A DNA stretch of 64,000 nucleotides from Nemertoderma westbladi. Its lineage: Eukaryota; Xenacoelomorpha; Nemertodermatida; Nemertodermatidae. Of this stretch, positions 39,985-51,500 are shown piece after piece; the first letter of the stretch is position 1, and each line of letters begins with the position of its first letter. The DNA is taken from contig JAUCBJ010000699.1 in assembly GCA_032718475.1 (NCBI GenBank), forward strand, positions 62,001 through 126,000, written 5' to 3'. Below the pieces are notes generated by a model, which was not told where the DNA came from, searched no databases, and saw nothing but the letters and a program-made list of their open reading frames with translations. A program made the position numbers and the translations under genes.

Positions 39985-40528
39985 TGTGACGGGATCCAGG
40001 AAGGATCCCGATTTATCCGGTTTGTCAATTCACGCATCCCCGCCGTGTGTGAAAGATAAAAGAGTTTACGTTGTTCGTTGTATATAATATTCGGGATATG
40101 TATAGTATAGATATAGATAATGGATAAGATAAATATTGTTGTACGCGGAAGGCGGGAAACGGTAATTGAAATCCCGGTACTTCCCTAGCTAAACTATTGC
40201 TACTGTAACACCAATAACACTGAGATAACTGAATGAGATGATTACTGCCAACTGGTTATATTGCACGGGTTGGCCTTGTTACTGTACCTAACCGATGCCT
40301 TTTCCCCCTCTGATTGGCTAATGTCCCTATTGGCGCCCTTTGGAGTGTTTCCGTTCACTCCAGCTATTCTCTCTCGGTTAGGGGTTTGGCCCCTGACCCT
40401 CATTGTGTGTTTCTCCTTCCCACTTTGTTGGGGTGACACGAGTTGTTAGTTACCCAATCTCGTGGCCCCCAATATTGCTTAACGGTTGACTTTATGGGTT
40501 TGTGTTAGCGGAATTGAATAAGCTAACA
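39985..40528 (-). repeat. 5' LTR (544 bp)
   Basis: Element-sense 5' LTR, TG...CA termini, about 99 percent identical to 26533-27077. Confidence 0.95.
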
Positions 40529-40533
40529 TAATT
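40529..40533 (+). other. BEL element target duplication, right
   Basis: TAATT directly after the LTR; pairs with 26528-26532. Confidence 0.85.
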
Positions 40534-40926
40534 AATAACATTCATTGGAAATACATGCATGCATGCAGTTAGATTTGAATTTCCCGCCCACACAAAGTGT
40601 TTATCCATGAATGAATGATGAAAATCATTAAAATTGAAGCTTCAGTAGCCCTTGGCTAATATACCGGTATAAGAGATCGTCTACTGTAGGCGCATATATA
40701 TATATAATTGGGGCTGCGGGTGCTGCTTTCGGTTGAAATTAACTTATGAACTTAATTTCGGGAATATTTTATTTCCTTTTCAAAACCAAAATATTAACCT
40801 AAATTTATCACAGTTGACTGTTAACATTTTACTCCTAGCTACAGTATGGGTCGTTTCTAATTCTCCAATATAAGAATCGATACTCGGCATTATAGCTATA
40901 CCAAATTGGAGTAATTTATTATTGGT
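40534..40926. other. Intergenic, no gene seen
   Basis: AT-rich; contains (ATGC)n near 40553-40566 and (TA)n near 40694-40705. Nothing else recognised. Confidence 0.5.
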
Positions 40927-41224
40927 GTTATGCGTGAATGAGGTGTTTCATATATTATTATAACTTTTTGTTGGGCACAGCTTTTACAAAGTCGGCATTG
41001 ACGTCCAGCTGGGATCGAACTGGTGACCTCCGGGTTAGGCTATGGGGAGGTAAATTGCGGACATACAAGGTATCAGGTAGTATTTCCAGGTTTATCTGTT
41101 ACCTGAGCCGCTAGCTGAATGGTTAGAGCGTCAGACTTCCAACCCGGAGGTCACCAGTTCGATCCCACCTGGACGTCAATGCCGACTTTGTAAATGCTTT
41201 CCCCAACAAAAAGTTATAATAAAA
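40927..41224. mobile_element. Inverted pair of tRNA-derived SINEs (copy B)
   Basis: The right arm is a plus-strand SINE with a clear tRNA-like head: A-box-like TAGCTGAATGG (41112-41122) and B-box AGTTCGATCCC (41156-41166), then CACCTGGACGTCAATGCCGA and an AAAAAGTTATAATAAAA tail. The left arm (40927-41034) is the same family inverted but lacks its tRNA 5' half. Compared with copy A, the segment equivalent to 13752-14048 is missing, and both copies share AGGCYATG just before the right arm. Confidence 0.8.
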
Positions 41225-41951
41225 TTGGAGTACACCAATTGGAAATCTGCATCCTCCGCTTTCCTCTGCATATCCTCTAAATTCAATTTAATTAGGATTA
41301 ATCATTGAGGTAACCACAATTATGAATAAGAATGTTACATTACAAGTGTTATGGGGACTCCCCATAATTATTGCAAGTATGCTGACCATAATCGACGCAA
41401 TCAAAATAAAGCAATAAAATCGACTCAAATAGCAGCTGATTACTCCCAAAAATAACACTATCCTGTTCTATTGACTTTCGTTTATTTTTTTTTGGTTATT
41501 AAATATAAATTGGTTGGAATATTTTTAGGCAAAATACTTTCTGGGTCAGAGTGCTGATAATGTAGATAGTTTTGATAAAGTATATAGTGCACTATCGGTT
41601 ATATAGGATGTTTTTTTACTGGAAATGATGCACACACAAGTCATTCGCCCGTTTCGTATTAGTGCTGGAATGGTGAAAGCGCATTTAAGGCATAATGGAT
41701 TATTAAAACTTGTTATATATTTACACATACTGGCACATTCTGAAAAATAAAATTGATACATGCAAAGAAAAAAAGATTTTTTGTTTGATAAGGATAGTCT
41801 TATAGTTTCACATTTATATTATAAATTTACTATGCATTTACATTTGTTTACAAGAAAGTCTATTATTATTGCCTTAATTAATGAATAATTCGCATAATAT
41901 TAATTAATTAATCTCATAAATATAGCGTAGAATATCTATTTTATCAGTTTA
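41225..41951. other. Intergenic, 3' side of the sarcosine oxidase gene
   Basis: AT-rich with no credible ORF. A minus-strand AATAAA (41948-41953) overlaps the stop codon of the sarcosine oxidase gene; a more distal polyadenylation signal is likely but not identifiable. Confidence 0.45.
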
Positions 41952-43163
41952 TTATAACTTTGCTTTAGTTTCTGGCTTCGCTAATAGCGGTGAAAATTTA
42001 AAATTTGGATCAGTAACAGCTGGCCTCTGGTACCGAAACCCAGTAATATCCCATCGAGTCATCCCATCTAGCGACAAATCCGCGCAAATTTTACCCAAAA
42101 CAGAGGCAAACTTGTAGGCATGACCAGCGCCGCAGCATACAATAACCTCTGGATGACCAATAGAGGCGAGGCTATCCACCACAAATTCGCGATCTCTTGT
42201 TACTGTGTAGAGACACGTCTTGGAATATAGAATATCTCCAAGAGACCCTGGTATTACCTCTGAAAGGAACTTAACGCACGCATCCAACCTCACCTGGTCC
42301 ACATCAAATGTTCTCGTATCAGCAGTGGTTGGAGCTCGACAATAATCGATACCAACTTTAGTACCACTGTTCCCATGAATAGGAAGGCCGTAGATATCAT
42401 ACTTATCAGCATGATAGATGTAGCAAGGAAACCGTTCCTTCGTGAAGTCTTTGATATTCGGAGTTGCAAAGTAATGAACTTGTTCTTGAGATACGACAAC
42501 GGGAATGTTTGCTCCAAATTGATTTATTACCTGATTCACCCATGCCCCGGAAGTTACAATTACCTTCCTTGCAAAAAAATCACCCTTTGTTGTTGTAACA
42601 CATGTATAATGGCCAAATGATTTGCAGTGGATAATCTTTGCTTCTTGCACTATATGAGCGCCATGTTTCCGCGACAACTGAATATGAACAGCATTGGCCA
42701 ATGCTGCATCAACTAGCCCACCTTCAGGGTCAAAATGAGCCAAGTGTTCTCCAACTAACTTAAATTGAGGAAACTTCTCCATCATATCTTGAGTATCCAG
42801 TTGATAACAAGTATTTCCTGTTTCTCGCATAGCCATCATGTAATCAGCTGCCACATGTTCTCTACCACTACCTTTCCTTGCTATGTCTACTGCCCCTGTT
42901 TTATATACCAACTGTAAGCCACTTTCTGCTTCAACATGCTCCCAACATTGGTAGGCCCCCGCAGCTAGACGGCAGTATTTACCATCATGGTATAGGTAAC
43001 GAATGATTCTGGATTCATCCTGCGATCCTCCATTATGATGACCAAGTTTGAATTGTTCCAGGCCGATGACATTTTTACCAAGTCGCTGTGATAACCAGTA
43101 GAGGGTGGAACTGCCAATACCTCCAAGGCCAATAACCAAACATTTGTAAATGGTTTCAGACAT
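41952..43163 (-). CDS. PIPOX: Peroxisomal sarcosine oxidase (PIPOX/MSOX family)
   Basis: A complete single-exon ORF of 403 residues. The family oxidises sarcosine, L-pipecolate or related N-methyl/cyclic amino acids with FAD, giving H2O2 in peroxisomes. Visible: the dinucleotide fold LVIGLGGIGSSTLYWL (9-24, GxGxxG) with the acidic end of the second strand in VIGLEQF (32-38); GSQDESRIIRYLY (46-58), equivalent to the substrate and flavin region; Cys317 in KTCLYTVTRDREF, which aligns with the cysteine that binds FAD covalently in monomeric sarcosine oxidase; and the late motif CCGAGHAYKFASVLGK (343-358). The C-terminal tripeptide AKL is a PTS1 peroxisomal signal. Length fits the family. Vertebrate PIPOX has several introns; none is here. 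Choice between sarcosine and pipecolate as main substrate cannot be made. Confidence 0.95.
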   Translation of the reverse strand: MSETIYKCLVIGLGGIGSSTLYWLSQRLGKNVIGLEQFKLGHHNGGSQDESRIIRYLYHDGKYCRLAAGAYQCWEHVEAESGLQLVYKTGAVDIARKGSGREHVAADYMMAMRETGNTCYQLDTQDMMEKFPQFKLVGEHLAHFDPEGGLVDAALANAVHIQLSRKHGAHIVQEAKIIHCKSFGHYTCVTTTKGDFFARKVIVTSGAWVNQVINQFGANIPVVVSQEQVHYFATPNIKDFTKERFPCYIYHADKYDIYGLPIHGNSGTKVGIDYCRAPTTADTRTFDVDQVRLDACVKFLSEVIPGSLGDILYSKTCLYTVTRDREFVVDSLASIGHPEVIVCCGAGHAYKFASVLGKICADLSLDGMTRWDITGFRYQRPAVTDPNFKFSPLLAKPETKAKL

Positions 43164-43519
43164 ATCTTATATATGTTGTTACTGAATATAAGAAGAAATA
43201 TTTAACCTTATTGTATAGTAGATATATGTCTATAAATTATTGATATGGTCCACCTAAATGGTTTAAATATGTGAAGATCTATTTTATGTTAAATACGCAA
43301 ATACTTATAGAATAGTATTTGATAGTATTTGATAAATTAATGATACCATTACATACTGTAGATGGATAGAGTAAGATCAGCAATTCCACAGTATCCTGTG
43401 AGTTTTGTTCATTGTATTTGAAAGCAAAGCCCACACTATAACTGTATAGTTTTGTATTATTTTCATTTGTAATATTTAATAAACTGAAATTGTAGTTTCC
43501 ATAACAGTAGGATCTAAAG
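43164..43519. other. Upstream region of the sarcosine oxidase gene
   Basis: AT-rich with no ORF. It should include the minus-strand promoter and 5' UTR. No convincing TATA box or initiator could be chosen. Confidence 0.4.
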
Positions 43520-44425
43520 AGAGACCATGGAGCCTAATCTGGTGCTTAGAAGTATAATCGAAGAGTGATCAACAACAGAAAGACAGATATCTGCCTATTA
43601 TCCTTGTTGTCTTCTTTAAGGCCTTCGACTCAGTCTCTTGACCATGTATGTTCTGCATACTTGCAGTATATGGAATTCCTGAGGAAATATTTGCAGCTAT
43701 CATATCACTGTATGATGGTTCCACCACTTCTGATGGTGATTCAGATCTATTCAAAGTCTTATGGGGAGTCTTCAGGGTGATACACTTGCACAATTCTTAT
43801 TCAAATTATGGTTGATTATGTTCTGCACATGTCCTTAGACCATCTAAATAAATATTGGGTGATGGTAACACTACCCACTGGCACAAGAACTAGGGGAAAG
43901 CCAGCAAAGTACCTTACTGATCTAGACATTGCTGATGACTTAGGGTTACTGTCAGAGTCACTAGATAGAGCCCAAAGTCTCCTCTACTCATTGGAGCATG
44001 TTGCTTCTTGTATTTATCTTTTTGTAAACTCCCAAAGGACCAATATTTTGACAGTGAACCTTGACAGCCCTCAATACCTGATTGTAAGGGCATAAGATCC
44101 AGGGGTGGCTTGCTTGAGCATGTGGATGACTTCTGCCCCTTGAGGTCATGGATCTGGAAGTCAGGTGGAAACCTTCGGATATGTACGGGGAATGCATGGG
44201 CAGCATTTAATAGTCTGTCCAGGATTTGGAGGTCCCATAGAATAAAACGGAACCTCAAGCTTCGGTTATTTAGGGTAGCAGTAGTCGCAGTCTTATATGG
44301 AAGTCCATGCTAGACTTTAACTGCAGACAACACCAGATCTCTGGATGGCACTTTTATAAGAAGCTGGGTTCATTGTGTCAAGTACAATGAACACATCTCC
44401 AACATTGGGAATGAGTTCCACTTGG
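43520..44425 (+). pseudogene. RTE-like LINE relic
   Basis: Parallels 7318-8240 of the RTE copy: ACCATGGAGCC, TTCTTTAAGGCCTTCGACTC (motif A region), CCAGCAAAGTACCTTACTGA, GATGACTTAGGG (motif C region, DIADDLG), CAAAGGACCAATATTTTGACA and TTGAGCATGTGGATGACTTC. Frames change several times and stops interrupt, for example GAGTGATC near 43565. Older and more decayed than the 7.1-8.6 kb copy. Confidence 0.85.
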
Positions 44426-45260
44426 TAACATAATTGCCTGTTGTTATGGAGGATATTTATTTGTACTGAATACAGTACAGTAGGTTTAACTCATTTACAC
44501 AAACTAGGCTGGGTAGTGCAACATGTGGAGTCTAATTGATATAATGATCATTATTGGTTCTGTTTAAAAAAGTGTTTCAAAAAAATTGATTTTTATAAAC
44601 TTTCCAAAACCCCATAATGTTATATACCTATGCAGGTCTAGTTTTACGGAACTGACGCTAAAAAATACCAAATTAGCAACCAAAGTATACAAATTTGTGT
44701 AATACTTTGGATAATTTTTTTCTGGTATACATTTTATAGAATACTTTGGATGACATTTATCTCAAAGTATACCAAAAATGAAAAAATTAAATCAGTGGTA
44801 ATTCTCCTCAATGGATATCTATTTTTTATCAATATATAGGCCTGTATACCACACTCAGAAACAATAACTCATTTATTTATACTGGTACCCAGTATACAAA
44901 ATACACGGCAATGGTAGTTATTAGTCTTAGGTCCTACCCCTGTAATTCATGGATGAATTATCTATGCAAATATTAGTCTATGCTAGTTTCTAGAATTCGT
45001 GATTGGTTAGGTAAGGAAGCCATGAAACGTTTCATCATTATCATCGTAACAATCAAATAAAATTTCTCGCCCCATCACCTACTTTTCCTCTGTCTCTAAC
45101 AATACCTGGTAGATCTACTACTTAAGACTCAGTTTGCTTTCCCCTTTTAATACATGTCTTTCTATCAACCTTGATATATTTAGGAGGAAACAATGAACTG
45201 GATAGATTGTGTAACTCATATTAGTGATTGACCTAATATTAACTCAATGCTATGAACATC
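44426..45260. other. Intergenic, no gene seen
   Basis: AT-rich. Repeated phrases such as AATACTTTGGATAA and AAAGTATACC between 44685 and 44780 hint at an old repeat. No gene recognised. Confidence 0.45.
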
Positions 45261-46576
45261 TCATAGTCCATCACTTAAATAGAAAAACACTATGCTTTCA
45301 AGCGATTTGGTTCTACCAGAAAGTTCAAAGAAGTCATAGGCACTGTTAATAACTTCACCTTTCAACTCCAGTTGATCCATTTCCTGTTTTATGAGGGAAC
45401 CTAACTCATCCGGGGCGCCTTTTCCATGGCCTGTTTCGAAGAAATGATAGGTTATGCCCAAATTATCTGAGAGAGAAACCATATCATTCAAAGCAAAGCG
45501 ACTCTTGTACTGATTGGCAGCACCATCAGACCACCTTATAAACTTATTAATAAAGTGACCCTCTTGACGCAGGTACTGAACTATTTTTTGAATGACAAGT
45601 GGAACAAAATAATGATTGTGATGTTTGCTGTCCGATATAAATGCCATGTTAATAGATTGACCAGCTGTTAAGTAAATTCTCACGGGATGAATATTATGAT
45701 TTACAATTTGTTCCAATGTGCTTGTTGAATTTCATTGTCATGAGTGACAGTGAAATTCTCAGCAAAATCCATCCAAGCTAAAACTTGACCCTCCTGCAGA
45801 GACTGAGAAAGATAATGGCGAGCCTCATACTGGTGTGAACCTTGAAATAAATGCCGCGAAATAAATTTAAAATCAATGATTATTAACTTAACAAGGTTGT
45901 CGCATCAGTTTCAATTTAATTTAAAACCCACTTGTTGCTCTCTTTCTCTTTTACCCATGATTTATATTTTAATTTTGAGTTTGCTTTGTATGATAAGGAT
46001 AAATAATTTGATCGCTACCGCAAACTGGATCAGGGTGGATTTTGTAGCAATCAAAGGGTTTGCAGGCACATCCACTTTCTGATTTCATACGAGAGTTAAA
46101 AGTGAACTCGATAGGCAAATTGCTAACTTTCAACTTCGACCCAGAGCAACCATTGCCTCGAGCTTGAATCGAAAGTTCGTGCAATATGTACACAAACAAA
46201 CACGACGATCTGATCCTTGGATATTTCTAACACAAGATGGTTTACATGACCAGAAGGAAGAGAAACCGAGTGGAAATGATGGGTATTTCGTCCTAAAAAT
46301 GGTGAAAGCTTCTCTAGCATTGATTGCAAAAGCACAAATAACGCCTTTCTTGGATGGTAAAGCTCTCGAAATCTCATCATCTAGGTAGAAATTTTAAATA
46401 GTATCTTTCCATTTTAAAATATACGTCTTGAATTTTCTTTCATTAAAGCTACACCATATAAACATTATGTTGAAGCCAAGATTTTGACGAATTGTTTGCC
46501 AAGATTTTCCCTCCTTATGCATTTCTGCTATTAATTTCTTTTTAGACTTTCTATCTAGAACATTAAATACTGACAT
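45261..46576 (-). pseudogene. Decayed transposon-associated gene with DDE-like motifs
   Basis: Pieces in several minus-strand frames match, from memory, a protein family common in invertebrate and fish genomes that looks like an RNase-H-fold transposase. About 46380-46150: ISRALPSKKGVICAFAINAR, then FRTKYPSFPLGFSSFW and RRVCLCTYCTNFRFKLEAMV. About 46130-46000: a Cys-rich part SESGCACKPFDCYK. About 45830-45730: LAWMDFAENFTVTHDNEIQQ (first Asp). 45716-45261: INKFIRWSDGAANQYKSRF (second Asp) and FFETGHGKGAPDELGSLIKQ. The N-terminal MSVFNVLDRKSKKKLIAEMH (46576) may be its start. Frameshifts between the pieces make it non-functional. The family name is not certain. Confidence 0.65.
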
Positions 46577-47888
46577 TTATTTTCCTTTTTATTATTCTCT
46601 TTCCTGATTTCACTTTTTTAACTTTACTGGTACATTTTTTTAAATGCATTTTCTCTCAGTTTGGTGTTCTCTTTAGCAAGAATGGTGATTTACTCCTCAA
46701 GTTCTTTTATCGTCCTAGATTGTTGCCCTCAGACACAACATGAAGTTGTTTGTGATTCCGATACTGACTTGATGGTGCTGCTACCACCACTTGAGATTGC
46801 ATTTTTCTGGAGCCTTTTATGTCCATAACGTCTCTGTTTTAATCTCCGGTTTTCTCTGACCCTACAGTATCTGCCAATTCCTTATCAACCTGCACATTAT
46901 TCGCTTTAATTTTTGTATATTTATCATGCTCATACTCTTTTTCTTAATTTTTTCTTTCTCATAATAATCTTTATTCTTTCTCCGGTATATAGTACTGGTA
47001 CTACCATTTGCGCTGTAACATGTACTTTTCGGTTTTAACGTTTTTCTACTAGAATGTTTTTACCTAACCTTATGAGGGCTGTGAGCTGTTAGCTGTAGGT
47101 GTAGGCCTACCACTGTTAGCTGTAGGCATATGCCTACTTACTGCTGTTAGCTATAGGCGTAGGCCTACCACTGTTAGCTGTACTGTAGGCATAGGCCTAC
47201 CATGACAACGGCTTCTTACTAGCTTTCTTTTTGTTTTCGAAGTTCCATGCATATTGGAAATTTTAGTTAATTTTTTAGTTTTAAGTTTGTTCTCCCATAT
47301 TTCCCAAATGTATATGCAATAAGTCTACGCAATAAATATACTGCTCATTTATTATGCTAATTTAAGCTACTAAAAGAGTTGACCAGTATTGGACAATGGG
47401 CCTACCCGTTGCTATACATAGGGTATAGGCCTACAAGTTTATTGTACTCCAGTCACCGACTTTTTGCTCATGTATGTGCCATGTTATGTTACTGCCTAAC
47501 CAAGTAGTTTCAGCTCTAAACCAAACTCCGAACTCATCGCGAAGCTCGCAGTTTAGTCCGACAATCGGAATCATTCAACGTCTAAATACTACCACTACTA
47601 CTGTATACTACTGTACCAGTACAACACAGTGTATTTATTTTACTTCTGTAGGCTTACTGACTGGCTGAATTAGTATCAATTCTACAATTTATAAATACCA
47701 CCCATTTATGGAAATGGCAGATCAAATGATAAAAGTTGCTGATCAAATAGGCCAATATAGCTATAGCAGTTCAGCGGACTATTGATTTTCTGACTCATTC
47801 TTATAAATCTACACGTTTCCAGTCTTAAATCTTCCGCTTTTTAGTAGGTAGGCCTACATATCATCTGTGAATCGGGCTTACCGCTTAC
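46577..47888. other. Intergenic with GTAGGCCTAC-rich inverted repeats
   Basis: No gene recognised. Between 47090 and 47205 four imperfect repeats of CTGTTAGCTGTAGGCGTAGG type occur, several containing the palindrome GTAGGCCTAC. The 64-aa ORF at 47474 has no recognisable features. Confidence 0.5.
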
Positions 47889-48347
47889 CGGTGTACAAGG
47901 CTGAAATAACTCCCTCTTGAAATGACTCCCCAGTCATCTCAGCCTAGGCTGAGAACACTCCTCAGTCGTCTCAGCCTAGGCTGAGAACACTCCTCTCCTC
48001 AGTTGTCTCATCCTAGGCTGAGAAAACTCCCCAGTTATCTCAGCGTAGGCTGAGAACACTCCCCTTAGGCTGAGATGACTCCCCTTAGGATGAGATGACT
48101 CCTCTAATTGAGTAATAATTCATTTTTTTTCGTACCTGTGTTATTTTCGTATATTGCAAAAATAAAACTGTAACCTATGTTATTGAGTTATCGTTTATTG
48201 TTTTGGTTTAGAACATCCTGCCTCTGTAACCTGCTCCTTTCCGTTAATTAAGAAATCCAGGGCGAAAACTGGGGAGTGTTCACAGCCTAGGCTGAGAAGA
48301 CTGGGGAGTCATATTTGGTGGGGAGTTATCTCAGCCTGTTACACCAG
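47889..48347. mobile_element. Palindrome-rich MITE, about 460 bp
   Basis: The first about 75 bases and the last about 75 are inverted copies: CCGGTGTACAAGGCTGA versus (minus) CTGGTGTAACAGGCTGA, then ATAACTCC, ATGACTCCCCAGTC and CTCAGCCTAGGCTG in both. The left arm contains further copies of the 18-bp perfect palindrome TCTCAGCCTAGGCTGAGA (47956-47973 is one) and variants at 47936-48095. The centre carries the dispersed repeat also present at 23695-23830. No ORF. A target duplication was not resolved. Confidence 0.75.
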
Positions 48348-48560
48348 CACCTTTCTACTGTACCTGTACTGTATAAAGACATAACAGTAAACGACAGTAC
48401 GATATACGGTATACTGCAGGACAGCTACAGTATCAGCCAGGCAAATAAGTATTAAGTAGGCCTACTTGTTTAGTTTCATTATCAACCTCAACAATGGCGA
48501 CAACGATGGTCCAAAAAATATGGTGATTCTCTGTGTGTATACTTTGTATAATTTTATGGC

Positions 48561-51500
48561 ACCATTACCTAAAACTATCTCTATTAGCGAAGCCTAATTC
48601 AAAGTCAAAGTATTCACCGCCATTACCTAAAACTTCCTCTATTAACGAAGCCTATTTCAAAGTCAAAGTATTCAACGCCATTACCTAAAACTTTATCTAT
48701 TAACGAAGCCTAATTCAAAGTCAAAGTATTCACCGCCATTACCTAAAACTTTATCTATTAACGAAGCCTAATTCAAAGTCAAAGTATTCACCGCCATTAC
48801 CTAAAACTTCCTCTATTAACGAAGCCTAATTCAAAGTCAAAGTATTCACCACCATTACCTAAAACTTTATCTATTAACGAAGCCTAATTCAAAGTCACAG
48901 TATTCACCACCATTACCTAAAACTTTATCTATTAACGAAGCCTAATTCAAAGTCACAGTATTCACCACCATTACCTAAAACTTTATCTATTAACGAAGCC
49001 TAATTCAAAGTCAAAGTATTCACCACCATTACCTAAAACTTTATCTATTAACGAAGCCTAATTCAAAGTCACAGTATTCACCACCATTACCTAAAACTTT
49101 ATCTATTAACGAAGCCTAATTCAAAGTCACTGTATTCACCACCATTACCTAAAACTTTATCTATTAACGAAGCCTAATTCAAAGTCAAAGTATTCACCGC
49201 CATTAACTAAAACTTCATCTATTAACGAAGCCTAATTCAAAGTCAAAGTATTCACCGCCATTACCTAAAACTCTATCTATTAACGAAGCCTAATTCAAAG
49301 TCGAAGTTTTCACCACCATTACCCAAAACTTCCTTTATTAACGAAGCCTAATTCAAAGTCAAAGTATTCACCGCCATTACCTAAAACTTCCTCTATTAAC
49401 GAAGCCTAATTCAAAGTCAAAGTATTCACCACCATTACCTAAAACTTTATCTATTAACGAAGCCTAATTCAAAGTCAAAGTATTCACCGCCATTACCTAA
49501 AACTTTATCTATTAACGAAGCCTAATTCAAAGTCAAAGTATTCACCGCCATTACCTAAAACTTTATCTATTAACGAAGCCTAATTCAAAGTCAAAGTATT
49601 CACCGCCATTACCTAAAACTTTATCTATTAACGAAGGACAAAGTATTCACCACCATTACCTAAAACTTTATCTATTAATGAAGCCTAATTCAAAGTCAAA
49701 GTATTCACCACCATTAACTAAAACTTTATCTATTAACGAAGCCTAATTCAAAGTAAAGTATTCACCGCCATTACCTAAAACTTCATCTATTTACGAAGCC
49801 TAATTCAAAGTCAAAGTATTCACCACCATTACCTAAAACTTTATCTATTAACGAAGCCTAATTCAAAGTCAAAGTATTCACCGCCATTACCTAAAACTTC
49901 ATCTATTAACGAAGCCTAATTCAAAGTCAAAGTATTCACCGCCATTACCTAAAACTTCATCTATTAACGAAGCCTAATTCAAAGTCAAAGTATTCACCAC
50001 CATTACCTAAAACTTTATCTATTAACGAAGCCTAATTCAAAGTCAAAGTATTCACCGCCATTACCTAAAACTTCATCTATTAACGAAGCCTAATTCAAAG
50101 TCAAAGTATTCACCACCATTACCTAAAACTTTATCTATTAACGAAGCCTAATTCAAAGTCAAAGTATTCACCACCATTACCTAAAACTTTATCTATTAAC
50201 GAAGCCTAATTCAAAGTCAAAGTATTCACCGCCATTACCTAAAACTTCATCTATTAACGAAGCCTAATTCAAAGTCAAAGTATTCACCGCCATTACCTAA
50301 AACTTCATCTATTAACGAAGCCTAATTCAAAGTCAAAGTATTCACCGCCATTACCTAAAACTTCATCTATTAACGAAGCCTAATTCAAAGTCAAAGTATT
50401 CACCACCTTTACCTAAACTTTATCTATTACCGAAGCCTAATTCAAAGTCAAAGTATTCAACGCCATTACCTAAAACTTCCTCTATTAACGAAGCCTAATT
50501 CAAAGTCAAAGTATTCACCGCCATTACCTAAAACTTCATCTATTAACGAAGCCTAATTCAAAGTCAAAGTATTCACCGCCATTACCTAAAACTTCATCTA
50601 TTAACGAAGCCTAATTCAAAGTCAAAGTATTCACCACCATTACCTAAACTTTATCTATTACCGAAGCCTAATTCAAAGTCAAAGTATTCACCACCATTAC
50701 CTAAAACTTTATCTATTAACGAAGCCTAATTCAAAGTCAAAGTATTCAACGCCATTACCTAACACTTCCTCTATTAACGAAGCCTAATTCAAAATCAAAG
50801 TATTCACCACCATTACCTAAAACTTTATCTATTAACGAAGCCTAATTCAAAGTCAAAGTATTCACCGCCATTACCTAAAACTTTATCTATTAACGAAGCC
50901 AAAGTATTCACATACCATTACCTAAAACTTTATCTATTAATGAAGCCTAATTCAAAGTCAAAGTATTCACCGCCATTACCTAAACTTTATCTATTACCGA
51001 AGCCTAATTCAAAGTCAAAGTATTCAACGCCATTACCTAAAACTTCCTCTATTAACGAAGCCTAATTCAAAGTCAAAGTATTCACCGCCATTACCTAAAA
51101 CTTCATCTATTAACGAAGCCTAATTCAAAGTCAAAGTATTCACCGCCATTACCTAAAACTTCATCTATTAACGAAGCCTAATTCAAAGTCAAAGTATTCA
51201 CCACCATTACCTAAACTTTATCTATTACCGAAGCCTAATTCAAAGTCAAAGTATTCACCACCATTACCTAAAACTTTATCTATTAACGAAGCCTAATTCA
51301 AAGTCAAAGTATTCAACGCCATTACCTAACACTTCCTCTATTAACGAAGCCTAATTCAAAATCAAAGTATTCACCACCATTACCTAAAACTTCATCTATT
51401 AACGAAGCCTAATTCAAAGTCAAAGTATTCACCACCATTACCTAAAACTTTATCTATTAACGAAGCCTAATTCAAAGTCAAAGTATTCACCGCCATTACC

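Larger units (their letters stand above)
26533..40528 (-). mobile_element. Complete BEL/Pao LTR retrotransposon, 13,996 bp
   Basis: The element is on the minus strand: 5' LTR 40528-39985, ORF1 39916-36890, gag-pol 36932-31539, a minisatellite-bearing spacer, ORF3 30389-27780, polypurine tract and 3' LTR 27077-26533. LTRs begin and end TG...CA (minus sense TGTTAG...GTCACA) and a 5-bp TAATT duplication flanks it. The BEL/Pao assignment rests on the gag-pol order PR-RT-RNaseH-IN, the DUF1759-like gag domain and the YVDD RT. It is long for BEL/Pao, mainly because of ORF1 and ORF3. No envelope-like ORF (no signal peptide or membrane anchor) was seen. No TGG-type primer-binding site was identified next to the 5' LTR. 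Confidence 0.95.

Noticed and set aside
41106-41170. Possible functional tRNA gene
   Set aside because: A and B boxes are present, but no acceptor stem closes around them and the sequence continues into a SINE body present in several copies.
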